Source of the DNA: Sedimenticola selenatireducens DSM 17993
Lineage (GTDB): Bacteria; Pseudomonadota; Gammaproteobacteria; Chromatiales; Chromatiaceae
Length of the DNA stretch: 64,000 nt
Assembly (NCBI RefSeq): GCF_000428045.1
Contig: NZ_ATZE01000002.1
Coordinates: 183,025 to 247,024 of the forward strand
Direction of reading: 5' to 3'
Positions within the stretch are counted from its first letter, which is position 1. Every line of letters starts with the position of its first letter. The position numbers were made by a program, and so were the translations under genes. The notes beneath the pieces were generated by a model. It made no database searches, had not been told where the DNA came from, and worked only from the letters and a program-made list of their open reading frames with translations. This document shows, one piece after another, positions 16,944-25,376 of the stretch.

Positions 16944-19064
16944 TCAATCTGCTTGTTTGGCAAGCCAGCTGCGCAACTCGGTCATCGGCAGAGGTCGGCT
17001 GTAGAGGTAGCCCTGCGCGATGTCACACCCCATGGTACGCAGGATAGCGGCCTGCTCCTCGGTCTCTACCCCTTCTGCCACAACCTTGAGATTCAGGGCG
17101 CGGGCCATCGTGATAACCGCAGTGGCGATTTCGCGGTCGGTCGGATCATCACACAGGTCCATCACCAGGGATCGGTCCAGTTTGAGCTTATGTACCGGTA
17201 ACTGTTTGATGGTGGCAAGATTTGAACAGCCGGTGCCGAAATCATCCACGGCAATCTGGATTCCCGCATCGCCGAGAGTCTGAAATATATCGCTTATCCC
17301 TTCACGATGACTGGTGACGGCGGTCTCCGTCAGTTCCAGCTCCACCACGTTGGTTGGGAGTCCATGTTGTGTGAGTATCCCCAGGATGGTATCAGCGAGG
17401 TTGTCGGTATCCCGGTCTTTTCCGGCAGAATTTACCTGAAACGGCGAGAGATTGATGGCGAAGCTCAATGGTGTTCCGGCACGAGGGTATTCTGCCAGTA
17501 TTGCCGCGGCCTGGCCCGCTGCGATTTGCAGTACCTGTTCGCCCAGCTGGTTGATCAGGCCGGTCTGTTCAGCCAATGTGATAAACAGGTCGGGTGAAAC
17601 CGCCTTCCCGTCCGGGCTCCAGCGCGCCAGCGCCTCCATGCCCACGACACTGCCGGTTGCCATATCCACTTGCGGTTGCCAGGCAATTGTAATCTCTTTT
17701 TCCGCCAAGGCCTGGCGCAAACGTGCGCTCATCTGTACCTTCTCGACGAACCGGTTGTGTCCGGATGCCGAATAAAAATGGTAGCGGCCTCTGCCGATGG
17801 CCTTGGCTTGGTACATGGCGTTATCCGCCTCCATCAGCAGTACTTCAGGGGAATCCCCATCCTCCGGGAAACGGCTGATGCCTATGCTGGCGGAGACAAA
17901 CAGTTCATGCCCATCGATATTAAACTGGTGAGTCAGGGTGGAGAGCAATTTTTCTGCAATGGTGATGACACCGGTTTGATCTGTGCCGGTCTGGGTAATT
18001 ACGGTGAACTCGTCACCGCCGAGTCGGGCTACGGTATCGTTTTCACGGACGGCACTCTGTAACAGGTTGGCGATCTGGCACAACAGCTTGTCGCCGACCA
18101 GATGGCCCAGGGTGTCATTCACCTCCTTGAATCCGTCGAGGTCGATGAACAGCAAGGCCAGGCTGTCACCGTCACGGCGTGCCTGGGCCACAGCCTGGGT
18201 TAGTCGATCCAAAAACAGCTGACGGTTGGGCAACCCGGTGAGGGCATCATGGTAAGCGAGGTGATGCAGTCGGGCGCGCATCTCCTGATGGTGTGTGGCA
18301 TCGGAGAATACTCCGGCGTAGTAGCGTACCTCACCCTGGTCGTTTCGAATGGCATTAATATGCAACCATTCAGGATAGATGTCGCCGCTCTTGCGCCTAT
18401 TCCAGATCTCCCCTTCCCAGGCGCCGGTCTCCTGGAGGCAGTCCCACATCTGTTTGTAGAAAGCTTCGTCATGCTTGCCAGAGTGCAGAATATGTGGCGT
18501 TTGGCCGATCGCTTCTTTAACAGCCCAGCCGGTAGTTTTACTGAAGGCGCGGTTGACCAACTGGATGCGTTGCTTGGCATCGGTCACCATGATGCCTTCG
18601 CTGGTTGCCTCGAATACGGCGGTGGCAATGCGGCGGTTTTCCAGTTCGCGTCGATAGTCCAGGAGCAGGTGCTCCAGGTCTTTGCGCAGGTCGCGCTCCC
18701 GTTCCACCAGTGCGGTGATGATCGATAGCCGCGAGACGATGCCCACATACTGACCCTTACCATCGACCACCATCAGGTGATTGACAGAGTCCTGCTCCAT
18801 GCGGTTCAGGGTGGACAGGATCGGGACACTGTTATCCACCGGTGGTGGCTGCCGGCGTAGTAGAAGGTCAGCGAATATTCGATTGGGAAACAGTGCCGCC
18901 TGGCGTTCTGTCACCAGACCCATTAACTCGCCCTGTTCCGTGAATACCACGAAGACATGGGCATCCGTCTGTTCCGCTACTTCCTTGTAGCGCTGATAGG
19001 CATCGACCAGAATTACGTTGGGGCATAGGCAGTCGACAATACCGAGTTCTTTATTGGTCATCAA
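16944..19064 (-). CDS. CBS-PAS-GGDEF-EAL cyclic di-GMP enzyme
   Basis: This 706-residue cytoplasmic signalling protein has an N-terminal CBS pair (about residues 10-130), a short coiled-coil linker, a PAS domain (about 145-270), a GGDEF diguanylate cyclase with intact G-G-D-E-F, and an EAL phosphodiesterase with E-A-L-A-R-W and D-D-F-G-T-G. Both catalytic motifs are intact, so it may make or degrade c-di-GMP according to signal. CBS domains commonly bind adenine nucleotides, PAS binds small ligands or redox cofactors. Its ATG overlaps the stop of the upstream small gene by four bases (ATGA), suggesting coupled translation. A paralogue of the same architecture lies at 42216-44759. Confidence 0.93.
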   Translation of the reverse strand: MMTNKELGIVDCLCPNVILVDAYQRYKEVAEQTDAHVFVVFTEQGELMGLVTERQAALFPNRIFADLLLRRQPPPVDNSVPILSTLNRMEQDSVNHLMVVDGKGQYVGIVSRLSIITALVERERDLRKDLEHLLLDYRRELENRRIATAVFEATSEGIMVTDAKQRIQLVNRAFSKTTGWAVKEAIGQTPHILHSGKHDEAFYKQMWDCLQETGAWEGEIWNRRKSGDIYPEWLHINAIRNDQGEVRYYAGVFSDATHHQEMRARLHHLAYHDALTGLPNRQLFLDRLTQAVAQARRDGDSLALLFIDLDGFKEVNDTLGHLVGDKLLCQIANLLQSAVRENDTVARLGGDEFTVITQTGTDQTGVITIAEKLLSTLTHQFNIDGHELFVSASIGISRFPEDGDSPEVLLMEADNAMYQAKAIGRGRYHFYSASGHNRFVEKVQMSARLRQALAEKEITIAWQPQVDMATGSVVGMEALARWSPDGKAVSPDLFITLAEQTGLINQLGEQVLQIAAGQAAAILAEYPRAGTPLSFAINLSPFQVNSAGKDRDTDNLADTILGILTQHGLPTNVVELELTETAVTSHREGISDIFQTLGDAGIQIAVDDFGTGCSNLATIKQLPVHKLKLDRSLVMDLCDDPTDREIATAVITMARALNLKVVAEGVETEEQAAILRTMGCDIAQGYLYSRPLPMTELRSWLAKQAD

Positions 19065-19396
19065 ACCTCCTTTTCGAGGCTGATTTCTACATCGATATTG
19101 AGCTGGATGATTTCTTCTGGGCCCATGAAGGGCTTGATACTGGACAGTACGAAATCCCGTAGTTGTGGAGCCGTGACCTTGCGTAGAATGGCGCTGCGCA
19201 CCAGGATATCGCCGATCACATCATCGTCCACCTGTACATGTTCAAAAGGTGTCACACTCAACAAGCCCAGAGCACGGCTTACCGCGACATGACCGATTGG
19301 TGAGTGCCGGCCCAGTACCAGTCCGTCTTCAATGGGTGGTAGCAGAAACTCAGTGACGCGGGCGCGAATCGTATAGTGGCGTCGCTCTTTATGCAT
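19061..19396 (-). CDS. Small conserved protein coupled to GGDEF-EAL gene
   Basis: I do not recognise the family. From ATG 19396 (with GGAG upstream) it is 111 residues, opening M-H-K-E-R-R-H-Y and ending with an acidic stretch (I-D-V-E-I-S-L-E-K-E-V). There is no signal peptide or membrane segment. The four-base ATGA overlap with the c-di-GMP enzyme suggests the two products are made in fixed ratio, perhaps as partners. An extension upstream to 19483 is possible but less likely. Confidence 0.55.
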   Translation of the reverse strand: MHKERRHYTIRARVTEFLLPPIEDGLVLGRHSPIGHVAVSRALGLLSVTPFEHVQVDDDVIGDILVRSAILRKVTAPQLRDFVLSSIKPFMGPEEIIQLNIDVEISLEKEV

Positions 19397-19861
19397 GGCG
19401 GGAACTGCTCCAGGAGCTTTAAAATCAGTACAAAGGGAATGGTTGGCATCAGAAAGCATCCATCCCAGGACCGCTCTCGGCACGGTACCAATACTCTAAC
19501 TATCGGGTTCCTGGTGATTTCTAACGGCTCATGGCCACAAGAAATGGCAGTGCTTCCCTGTGCTTCCTTGGTATCAGCCCTTTCAGCACGGATGCAAAGC
19601 GAAAAATTACACGCCTCATCGCAGACGCGTAGTCTATCGGATCGGGTGTTCTGTAAAATTGACACACATCAACAAAGGTTTTTATTGCGCTGGGTGTTTG
19701 GGAGTAATTTAGAGGCGGATCACGATTTGTGGGCCGATGCTCAACGGTCCTGAGGACGGAGCATGGAAGAAGACCAGTCCCTGTGATCACCTGTCCTTCA
19801 GTAACCCCTGAAACCGGTAACCTACAATATCGGGTAGGACTTTGTACTGGAGAGCAGTCGG
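19397..19861. other. Divergent intergenic region
   Basis: These 465 bases separate the minus-strand signalling pair from the plus-strand TPR gene. Apparent frames on both strands lack ribosome sites and look like chance. It contains an FNR-like site listed separately and an AT-rich patch around 19650-19720 that could hold promoters. Confidence 0.35.
19659..19672. promoter_or_regulatory. FNR-like operator
   Basis: TTGAC-ACAC-ATCAA matches the FNR consensus TTGAT-N4-ATCAA at nine of ten defined bases. It lies between the divergent c-di-GMP pair and the TPR gene and could be bound by the FNR-like regulator encoded at 10.9-11.6 kb, whose recognition helix is of the FNR type. Functional use is inference. 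Confidence 0.4.
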
Positions 19862-20413
19862 ATGATTTTACATAGCTTGAGATTGCTGTGGGTCAGCATG
19901 CTGTTGGCCGGTACCGTAGCCGCCGAGCCTGCGCGTGATGCGTTACTGGATCAGCGCTTTGCCGAACTGAAGCAGGCGCAAGATGAGGTAACTGCACGCG
20001 GGATCGAACAGGAGATCTGGAAATTGTGGATGATCTCGGGCAATACCGAGATTGATGGGTTGATGCGGCAGGCAATGGAGGCGCGACGCTGGGGGGATTA
20101 TGCCAAGGCGCTCGCGCTGCTCGATCAGGTGACCGGGATAGATCCGGAGTACGCCGAGGCGTGGAACCAGCGTGCCACCATCCATTTTCTGCGGGATGAC
20201 TATGAACAGGCCCTGGCCGATGTCGCCCGGACACTGCAGCTGGAACCGCGTCATTTTGGCGCCCTGGCCGGGCGGGGAGTCATCCGCCTGCGTCAGGGAA
20301 GATCTGCGCTGGCGATCCAGAATATCAAGGCGGCGATGGACTACCACCCTTTCTTGCGCGAACGCCACCTGGTGCCGTCCCGGTTTTTAGATCAACCCGC
20401 TGAGTCGCGTTGA
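19862..20413 (+). CDS. Exported tetratricopeptide repeat protein
   Basis: This 183-residue protein begins with a signal peptide (about residues 1-20, cleaving near T-V-A-A-E). The rest is helical with at least two TPR units, A-L-A-L-L-D-Q-V-T-G-I-D-P-E-Y-A-E-A-W and Q-A-L-A-D-V-A-R-T-L-Q-L-E-P-R-H-F-G-A. It probably acts in the periplasm as a binding scaffold. GGAG lies upstream of ATG 19862. The specific role is unknown. Confidence 0.8.
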   Translation: MILHSLRLLWVSMLLAGTVAAEPARDALLDQRFAELKQAQDEVTARGIEQEIWKLWMISGNTEIDGLMRQAMEARRWGDYAKALALLDQVTGIDPEYAEAWNQRATIHFLRDDYEQALADVARTLQLEPRHFGALAGRGVIRLRQGRSALAIQNIKAAMDYHPFLRERHLVPSRFLDQPAESR

Positions 20414-20570
20414 TCAGGCTGTGCCGACCGCACTCTTTTGTCCATACAATAGACCGGGGGGCGGATTTGCAAGGATTGGCGCCGATTCCGGCGTATGATA
20501 TACGCGGCCCATCAGCCGGAACAAACCGCATACATTTCCCAGTCGTGTCCCGAGGGTACGCTGTTAGCAG

Positions 20571-22001
20571 ATGAATGCTTTACACAGTCAATACCTTGAT
20601 AGGACAACCCACGTGAACCCGACCTGCTTCTCATCACTGAATCTGCACGCTGAGCTACTGAACAATCTGGCGACCCTCGGCTATGCTGAAATGACCCCGA
20701 TACAGACCCGGAGCCTGCCGCCCATTCTGGCGGGTCAGGATGTGATCGCCCAGGGCAAGACCGGCTCGGGGAAAACCGCCGCGTTTGGACTGGGGCTGCT
20801 GCAGAGGCTGGATGTAAAAAGGTTCCGGGTACAGGCACTGGTGCTCTGTCCGACCCGGGAGCTGGCCGATCAGGTGGCCGGGGAGATTCGCCGGCTGGGA
20901 CGGGGTATCCATAATATCAAGGTGCTGACCCTGTGCGGCGGCATGCCGTTCGGTCCCCAGGCGGGGTCACTGGAACACGGTGCCCACATTATCGTCGGCA
21001 CCCCGGGGCGTATCGAGGATCACCTTGGCCGGGGGACGCTGAAGTTGGCGGATGTGAGCACGCTCATTCTGGATGAGGCCGATCGCATGCTGGATATGGG
21101 CTTTCAGGAGGTGCTGGATCGGATTATTGAGCAGATACCGAAGCAGCGACAGACACTGCTGTTCAGTGCCACCTTCCCCGATCAGATACAGGCGATTGCC
21201 CGGCGCATCATGACCCAGCCGGTGATGGTGCAAGTGGAGTCGAGTCACGATAGCGCTAGCATTGAACAGCACTTCTACAAGGTCACTGACAACAAACAGC
21301 GTCTGACCGCACTGCGTCTGCTGCTGTTGCAGTTTCATCCCGAGTCGACACTGGTGTTCTGCAATACCAAGAAAGAGACCCAGGCTGTGGCGGATCAGCT
21401 GATGGATTTTGGATTCAGTGCCCTGGCGCTGCACGGCGATCTGGAACAGAGGGATCGGGATCAGACACTGATACGCTTTGCCAACAAAAGCATCTCGGTC
21501 CTGGTTGCCACCGATGTGGCGGCCCGGGGGCTGGATATCGAGGCGCTGGACGCGGTGATCAACTATCACATCGCTCATGATGCCGAGAGCCATCTGCACC
21601 GGATTGGTCGAACCGGACGTGCCGGCAGCAAGGGTATCGCTTGTTCTTTGTATGATGACAGGGAGAGCTACCGGGTCGCGCAACTGGAGGCCGGCATCGA
21701 TCCGATTCTGGATAGCGAGCCGTTGCCGCCCCTCACGCTTCTGGATCGACCCTCCATGAAGCCCGCCATGGCCACGCTGCAGATTGATGGTGGCAAAAAA
21801 CAGAAAATACGTCCGGGTGATATTCTGGGTGCCTTGACCGGCGAGCGGGGTATCAGCGGACAGCAGGTCGGCAAGATTAATGTGGCGGACAACTGGGCCT
21901 TTGTGGCAGTGAGTCGTGGTGCGGTGAAACCGGCCCTGAAAAAACTGACCGAGGGGAAATTGAAAGGGCGCTCGTTTCGTGTTCGGTTGATTGGTGATTA
22001 G
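20571..22001 (+). CDS. dbpA: ATP-dependent RNA helicase DbpA
   Basis: This DEAD-box helicase remodels 23S rRNA (hairpin 92 region) during 50S assembly. It has the Q motif near T-P-I-Q-T-R, Walker A G-K-T-G-S-G-K-T, P-T-R-E-L-A, D-E-A-D (L-D-E-A-D-R-M-L), S-A-T, and H-R-I-G-R-T-G-R. The C-terminal ~75 residues form the DbpA RNA-binding domain (I-R-P-G-D-I-L-G-A-L-T-G onward). The protein has 476 residues, somewhat longer than E. coli DbpA because of about 15 extra N-terminal residues; an in-frame GTG at 20613 is an alternative start. Confidence 0.94.
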   Translation: MNALHSQYLDRTTHVNPTCFSSLNLHAELLNNLATLGYAEMTPIQTRSLPPILAGQDVIAQGKTGSGKTAAFGLGLLQRLDVKRFRVQALVLCPTRELADQVAGEIRRLGRGIHNIKVLTLCGGMPFGPQAGSLEHGAHIIVGTPGRIEDHLGRGTLKLADVSTLILDEADRMLDMGFQEVLDRIIEQIPKQRQTLLFSATFPDQIQAIARRIMTQPVMVQVESSHDSASIEQHFYKVTDNKQRLTALRLLLLQFHPESTLVFCNTKKETQAVADQLMDFGFSALALHGDLEQRDRDQTLIRFANKSISVLVATDVAARGLDIEALDAVINYHIAHDAESHLHRIGRTGRAGSKGIACSLYDDRESYRVAQLEAGIDPILDSEPLPPLTLLDRPSMKPAMATLQIDGGKKQKIRPGDILGALTGERGISGQQVGKINVADNWAFVAVSRGAVKPALKKLTEGKLKGRSFRVRLIGD

Positions 22002-22135
22002 TGGTAATAGACTGGGTTGAATCTGGTAGCGGGTTTTGGTTGATCGCTGAGATGATTCAAATCCTACGTCTGTTTTCGGCTGCGGTTAACCAATGTCACG
22101 GGCTGAAACCATCCAGAAGCGGACGTTATTGCCTT

Positions 22136-22765
22136 CTATATGGCTGCATGCTTCCGATCCCTCTTTTTGTCTTTGGAAACGGTGAGAATGACTGCTAGCG
22201 CACCTAAAAGTAAAACCCAATCAAGAGACACACTTAGGTGTGCAGCCCCAAAAACGCCATAAAAAGTTCCGGAAAGTCCTAGGACAATCGACCATGCACG
22301 AACACCAAAGCTGCCAACAATAATGGAAGGACCGATAACCATCGAAAGTGTGGGACACGGAATAAGTCCTGTAGGAGCGGAGTATAAGTAAGGGAAGAAC
22401 GACGCCGTCTCGAGAAAATGAGGATAGACCCAACCAAAGGTAAACATAATTGCGCCTATCACCTTAGCCCATAAAGGTGCAATTTGAATGTCATCTCGTG
22501 GCAACCGGAATGAGATAAATAACAATGCCGCACCGGAAAAAGTGAAGAAAATGCCGTTGAAAGGATTTCCAGATGCCCACGCCAAAGCGCTCACGGATAC
22601 TAGAGGCAGAACTAACCCCAAACCAACCAGGCGCATTGAGGGGCGTATACCTAATACAAGAACTGAGGCTAGAACTGCAAAATAAATGTGCCAGAGAATT
22701 GCAAGAAATTGCCAATCATTGGCAATTTCTTTAAGAACACTCAGAATTTCTTCAGGGGGTGGCAT
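22136..22765 (-). CDS. Integral membrane protein of unknown function
   Basis: This 209-residue protein has about six hydrophobic membrane-spanning segments and a charged cytoplasmic tail (K-D-K-K-R-D-R-K). I recall the DUF6064 group for such proteins but this is not certain. Base composition is lower in GC than neighbouring housekeeping genes, and it sits at the edge of a mobile-element patch, so it may have been acquired. It is convergent with dbpA. Confidence 0.6.
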   Translation of the reverse strand: MPPPEEILSVLKEIANDWQFLAILWHIYFAVLASVLVLGIRPSMRLVGLGLVLPLVSVSALAWASGNPFNGIFFTFSGAALLFISFRLPRDDIQIAPLWAKVIGAIMFTFGWVYPHFLETASFFPYLYSAPTGLIPCPTLSMVIGPSIIVGSFGVRAWSIVLGLSGTFYGVFGAAHLSVSLDWVLLLGALAVILTVSKDKKRDRKHAAI

Positions 22766-22834
22766 TGTTTTTCATTGGTAACTCGGTCACATAACGCCCA
22801 TATAAACCGCGCGACGATAGGAGCGTCGGGCGAC

Positions 22835-22924
22835 CCAAAGGAGGGGAGTTCCCACGAAAAAGTTGACACCCCCTGGTTATGCGCACGTTTGCTCGAACTC
22901 CATCGGTGACTGGTAACCTAGCAG
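22835..22924 (-). mobile_element. IS3-family insertion sequence remnant (3' end)
   Basis: On the minus strand the last codons of an IS3-family OrfB survive (22877-22924): G-Y-Q-S-P-M-E-F-E-Q-T-C-A then stop. Beyond the stop is GTGTCAACTTTTTCGTGGGA, like an IS3-type terminal repeat. The rest of the transposase is missing, and the miniature element beginning at 22928 abuts it. This is a decayed element, not active. Confidence 0.7.
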
Positions 22925-22927
22925 AAT

Positions 22928-23215
22928 TTGGGGTCAGATGAAAAACTATTCGGCACTAGCCTTGCCTTTCGGACCACGCTTCAAATTAGCGACGCGCCGA
23001 CCAGACAATCTCTCGATCTCTTCTTTGAAAACGCTCATTTCCAAGTGCCATCCCCTGATTAGCGCTCCGCTGAATATCCGTCTAAACTTCCTCATTAAGT
23101 TCATAGCGAAAGAGTGCCCGATATGCATTCGATCTATCGGCTGGCGTCTGACCCAGTAGAGCGGCAGAATACCTGAACCTACATCTACGAGATTGAGTTT
23201 TTCATCTGACCCCAA
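22928..23215 (-). mobile_element. Miniature element with perfect 20-bp ends carrying a RAYT-like C-terminus
   Basis: TTGGGGTCAGATGAAAAACT at 22928-22947 is perfectly inverted at 23196-23215, giving a 288-bp element. Inside, on the minus strand, a frame ends at 22946-22948 inside the left repeat; its last ~30 residues (F-K-E-E-I-E-R-L-S-G-R-R-V ... K-R-G-P-K) resemble the C-terminal tail of REP-associated tyrosine transposases. The catalytic region is absent. It looks like an internally deleted, non-autonomous relative of a RAYT element. The family call is from motif memory only. Confidence 0.65.
22946..23194 (-). pseudogene. Truncated RAYT-like transposase fragment
   Basis: The frame has a recognisable tail but no HUH or catalytic tyrosine motif. 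Upstream it runs out of similarity near the right inverted repeat, so no proper start is present. It is most likely a remnant rather than an expressed protein. Confidence 0.45.
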
Positions 23216-23238
23216 TTGGTTGTGACCCCAATTGGTTG
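23207..23238 (+). repeat. Tandem 16-bp repeat
   Basis: TGACCCCAATTGGTTG occurs twice in direct tandem. The first copy overlaps the right end of the miniature element, so the duplication probably reflects insertion or slippage at that junction. Confidence 0.8.
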
Positions 23239-23252
23239 CGTTTGATAACTTT

Positions 23253-23715
23253 CTAGGGCCTGTTAACACTAATCAACGCGTCTGTGATAAGTGCGAAATG
23301 GATGAAGAACATGAAAACAACATCCAGTTTATCGAATCTTGAGAAGATTCGGCGAAAGCCTTTCAAGCGGCGAAATAACCGCTCGACTTCATTGCGTTTC
23401 TTGTACAGCTCTTTGTCATACTCCCATTTTGTAAGACGGTTGCTCTTGGGAGGCACAACCGGAACCATTTCGAGCTCCAGTACCAACTGTTGTGTTTCAT
23501 CCCCTTCGTAGGCTTTATCCATAATCACATGTGTGCCTTTCCAGCCCTGGTTTTCCAGCGTTTTTAGCAACTTTCTACCTTCAGGGGCATCACCGGCATT
23601 TCCAGGTGACAAAGAAAATGTCACGGCCGTTTGTGCACCAGCTGCAACCATATGAATTTTGGTTGTCCATCCGGCTCGCGATTTACCGATAGATTGTTCA
23701 CCGTTTTTTTTAACG
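23253..23715 (-). CDS. IS5-family transposase, second frame (OrfB, via frameshift)
   Basis: Past the A8 tract the other frame gives the conserved S-I-G-K-S-R-A-G-W-T-T-K-I-H block, D-K-A-Y-E-G-D with the second catalytic Asp, and the K-R-N-E-V-E-R-L-F-R-R-L-K segment with the catalytic Glu, ending A-L-I-S-V-N-R-P. Start bounds are approximate because synthesis depends on slippage from OrfA. The stop codon TAG lies in the flanking CTAG duplication, just outside the element. Confidence 0.8.
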
Positions 23716-24062
23716 CTCCAGTGCCATCGGGATGAACTTTTACCGCAGTGCTATCGAGGGAAACGTGATCTACCTGAATATTGATAAAATCATTCTCTTG
23801 CAACGCCGCAAATACGCGATCCAGCACGCCATTTTTCGCCCAACGGTTGGCTCGGGTGTAAATACTGTGCCAATTGCCGAATTTCTTGGGTAACCCTCGC
23901 CACTTGCAGCCCTGTTCAGCGACGTACAAAATGGCGTTTAAGACCTGTAAATTTGATATTTTTACGTTACCCCGTTGAACGGGAAGCAAATTTTCGATGA
24001 TTTTGAAATGCGCCGATGTGATTTTCATCGGCATATTTTACCTCATTTAGTGTTAACAGGCC
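23257..24062 (-). mobile_element. IS5-family insertion sequence, apparently complete
   Basis: The 806-bp element is bounded by inverted repeats GGCCTGTTAACACTAA (23257-23272) and its complement (24047-24062), flanked by a CTAG duplication at 23253-23256 and 24063-24066. It encodes a transposase in two overlapping frames joined at an A8 tract, the known arrangement for the IS427-like branch of IS5. Both ends and the coding region look intact, so it may be active. Confidence 0.88.
23621..24034 (-). CDS. IS5-family transposase, first frame (OrfA)
   Basis: The 137-codon frame opens M-P-M-K-I-T-S-A-H-F and contains the DUF4096-like helix-turn-helix region and the first catalytic aspartate in D-S-T-A-V-K. 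After G-A-L-K-K it reads through an A8 tract (23704-23711 on this strand's complement) and loses the conserved transposase sequence, so the functional product needs a frameshift there. Confidence 0.85.
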   Translation of the reverse strand: MPMKITSAHFKIIENLLPVQRGNVKISNLQVLNAILYVAEQGCKWRGLPKKFGNWHSIYTRANRWAKNGVLDRVFAALQENDFINIQVDHVSLDSTAVKVHPDGTGALKKTVNNLSVNREPDGQPKFIWLQLVHKRP

Positions 24063-24557
24063 CTAGTACGCACCCTGTGAATAGGTTAACTCATAGCTAT
24101 GCGAATAAACTTCGAAGATGAGGCCGAATGGATCTTCGACGTAGCACATCTTGTAGGGCTTCTCTCCAGGGTAATATTCACGGATAGGCATTCGCTGCTT
24201 CCCACCGTGCGCCACGATTTTTTCTACCAGCCCTTCAATATCCGGGTCCTGAACGCAAAAGTGAAAGGTGCTCGTTTTCCAGTATTCAAAATCCTTCGGA
24301 GTTTCATTGTTTTTAAACTCGAACATTTCTACACCGATTTTGTCACCAGTCGACATGTGAGCGATCTTAAAGGATCCCCAGCCCTTGCCAAAAACATCAA
24401 TACACATTTGGCCTATTGGTGTAGCTGATTCTTCGGTAATGACGGTGGGCTCCATTATGTGATACCAGCCCATGACTTCACTGTAAAATTTGACCGCTTT
24501 TTCTACATCAGGAACAGAAATTCCGATGTGTGAGAACGTTCTTGGGTATGTACTCAT
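24063..24557 (-). CDS. VOC (glyoxalase/bleomycin resistance fold) protein
   Basis: This 164-residue single-unit protein of the vicinal oxygen chelate superfamily has the pattern H-I-G-I-S-V-P-D-V-E-K-A-V-K-F-Y near the start, a central T-F-H-F-C-V-Q-D-P, and E-D-P-F-G-L-I-F-E-V-Y near the end, which supply typical metal-binding His/Glu residues. It may be a lactoylglutathione-lyase-like or dioxygenase-like enzyme; the substrate is unknown. Its stop codon TAG lies within the CTAG target duplication of the neighbouring IS5-family element, so the insertion left the protein intact but cut off its native 3' flank. Confidence 0.85.
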   Translation of the reverse strand: MSTYPRTFSHIGISVPDVEKAVKFYSEVMGWYHIMEPTVITEESATPIGQMCIDVFGKGWGSFKIAHMSTGDKIGVEMFEFKNNETPKDFEYWKTSTFHFCVQDPDIEGLVEKIVAHGGKQRMPIREYYPGEKPYKMCYVEDPFGLIFEVYSHSYELTYSQGAY

Positions 24558-24850
24558 GGTAGTTCCTTGTTTTGAAAGTTAACGCTGTTTATACAGCCCG
24601 CACATTCGGTACAATATACAGCTGTAGAATATAGTGTCGATTCCGACACATTGCTCTATCCATGTTCTACGTTTAGGGATGATTTTAGAGTGCGGCATCC
24701 CGCCATAGAAGCTCATTCCTTAATGTTCTTGGGTCTATCAGCCGATAACCTTGTTGAACAGCCACAAGACGAGCACCCGCTTCATGCCCTGAGCAGCCTT
24801 ACATTAACCAGACCCTGTCTCGCAAATTCAACGACATAACATAATCGGAA
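24558..24850. other. Divergent promoter region
   Basis: These 293 bases lie between the VOC gene (minus) and the pyrophosphatase-like gene (plus). A T/A-rich run around 24590-24650 could hold promoters. A 62-codon frame here lacks a ribosome site and looks like chance. Confidence 0.3.
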
Positions 24851-25366
24851 ATGGAATTCCGCTATCCTCAGGGTATGACAACACTTGAAGATCGACAGTC
24901 TGACCCACCCGAAGTGGAGGTGGTGATAGAGATCCCGCGTGGCAGTTTTCTCAAGCGCGGCAGCACCGGCCATGTCGACTTTGTTTCGCCATTCCCGTGC
25001 CCCTTTAACTACGGTTGTGTACCGGCCTATATCGGCGGTGAGGGAGACTTGCTGGATGCGGTGGTGCTGGGTCCGCGCCTGCCGCTGGGTTCACGGGTGA
25101 AGGTGCGGGCCTGGGGGGCAATTGGGTTGTCAGAGCGTTTTATGTATGACGATAAGTTGATCTGCAGCGTCAAACCGCTACGTACCAGTCAGCGACGCTG
25201 GACACTGCGCTTTTTCCACTTCTACGCCTTCTGCAAGGGTTGGCTGAACGTGTGGCGCGGACGTCCGGGAGCCGCCCGCTGTGAGGGCTGGGGTTCTGCC
25301 GGTGAAGCGATCGCGCGCGCCGTGCCGGCAGGTCCGGATTGGCGCGGGCCTGGAGTGCCTTTTTAA
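24851..25366 (+). CDS. Divergent family I inorganic pyrophosphatase-like protein
   Basis: The 171-residue protein keeps the family I pyrophosphatase plan: E-I-P-R-G-S near the start, F-P-F-N-Y-G-like P-F-N-Y-G-C-V-P, and D-D-K-L. The signature acidic motif, normally D-x-D-P-x-D, reads E-G-D-L-L-D, and the usual H-F-F-x-x-Y-K region is altered. It may still hydrolyse pyrophosphate or act on a related substrate; its identity is less sure than the fold. The C-terminal ~30 residues are Gly/Ala/Arg rich. Confidence 0.7.
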   Translation: MEFRYPQGMTTLEDRQSDPPEVEVVIEIPRGSFLKRGSTGHVDFVSPFPCPFNYGCVPAYIGGEGDLLDAVVLGPRLPLGSRVKVRAWGAIGLSERFMYDDKLICSVKPLRTSQRRWTLRFFHFYAFCKGWLNVWRGRPGAARCEGWGSAGEAIARAVPAGPDWRGPGVPF

Positions 25367-25376
25367 AACAAGAGAA

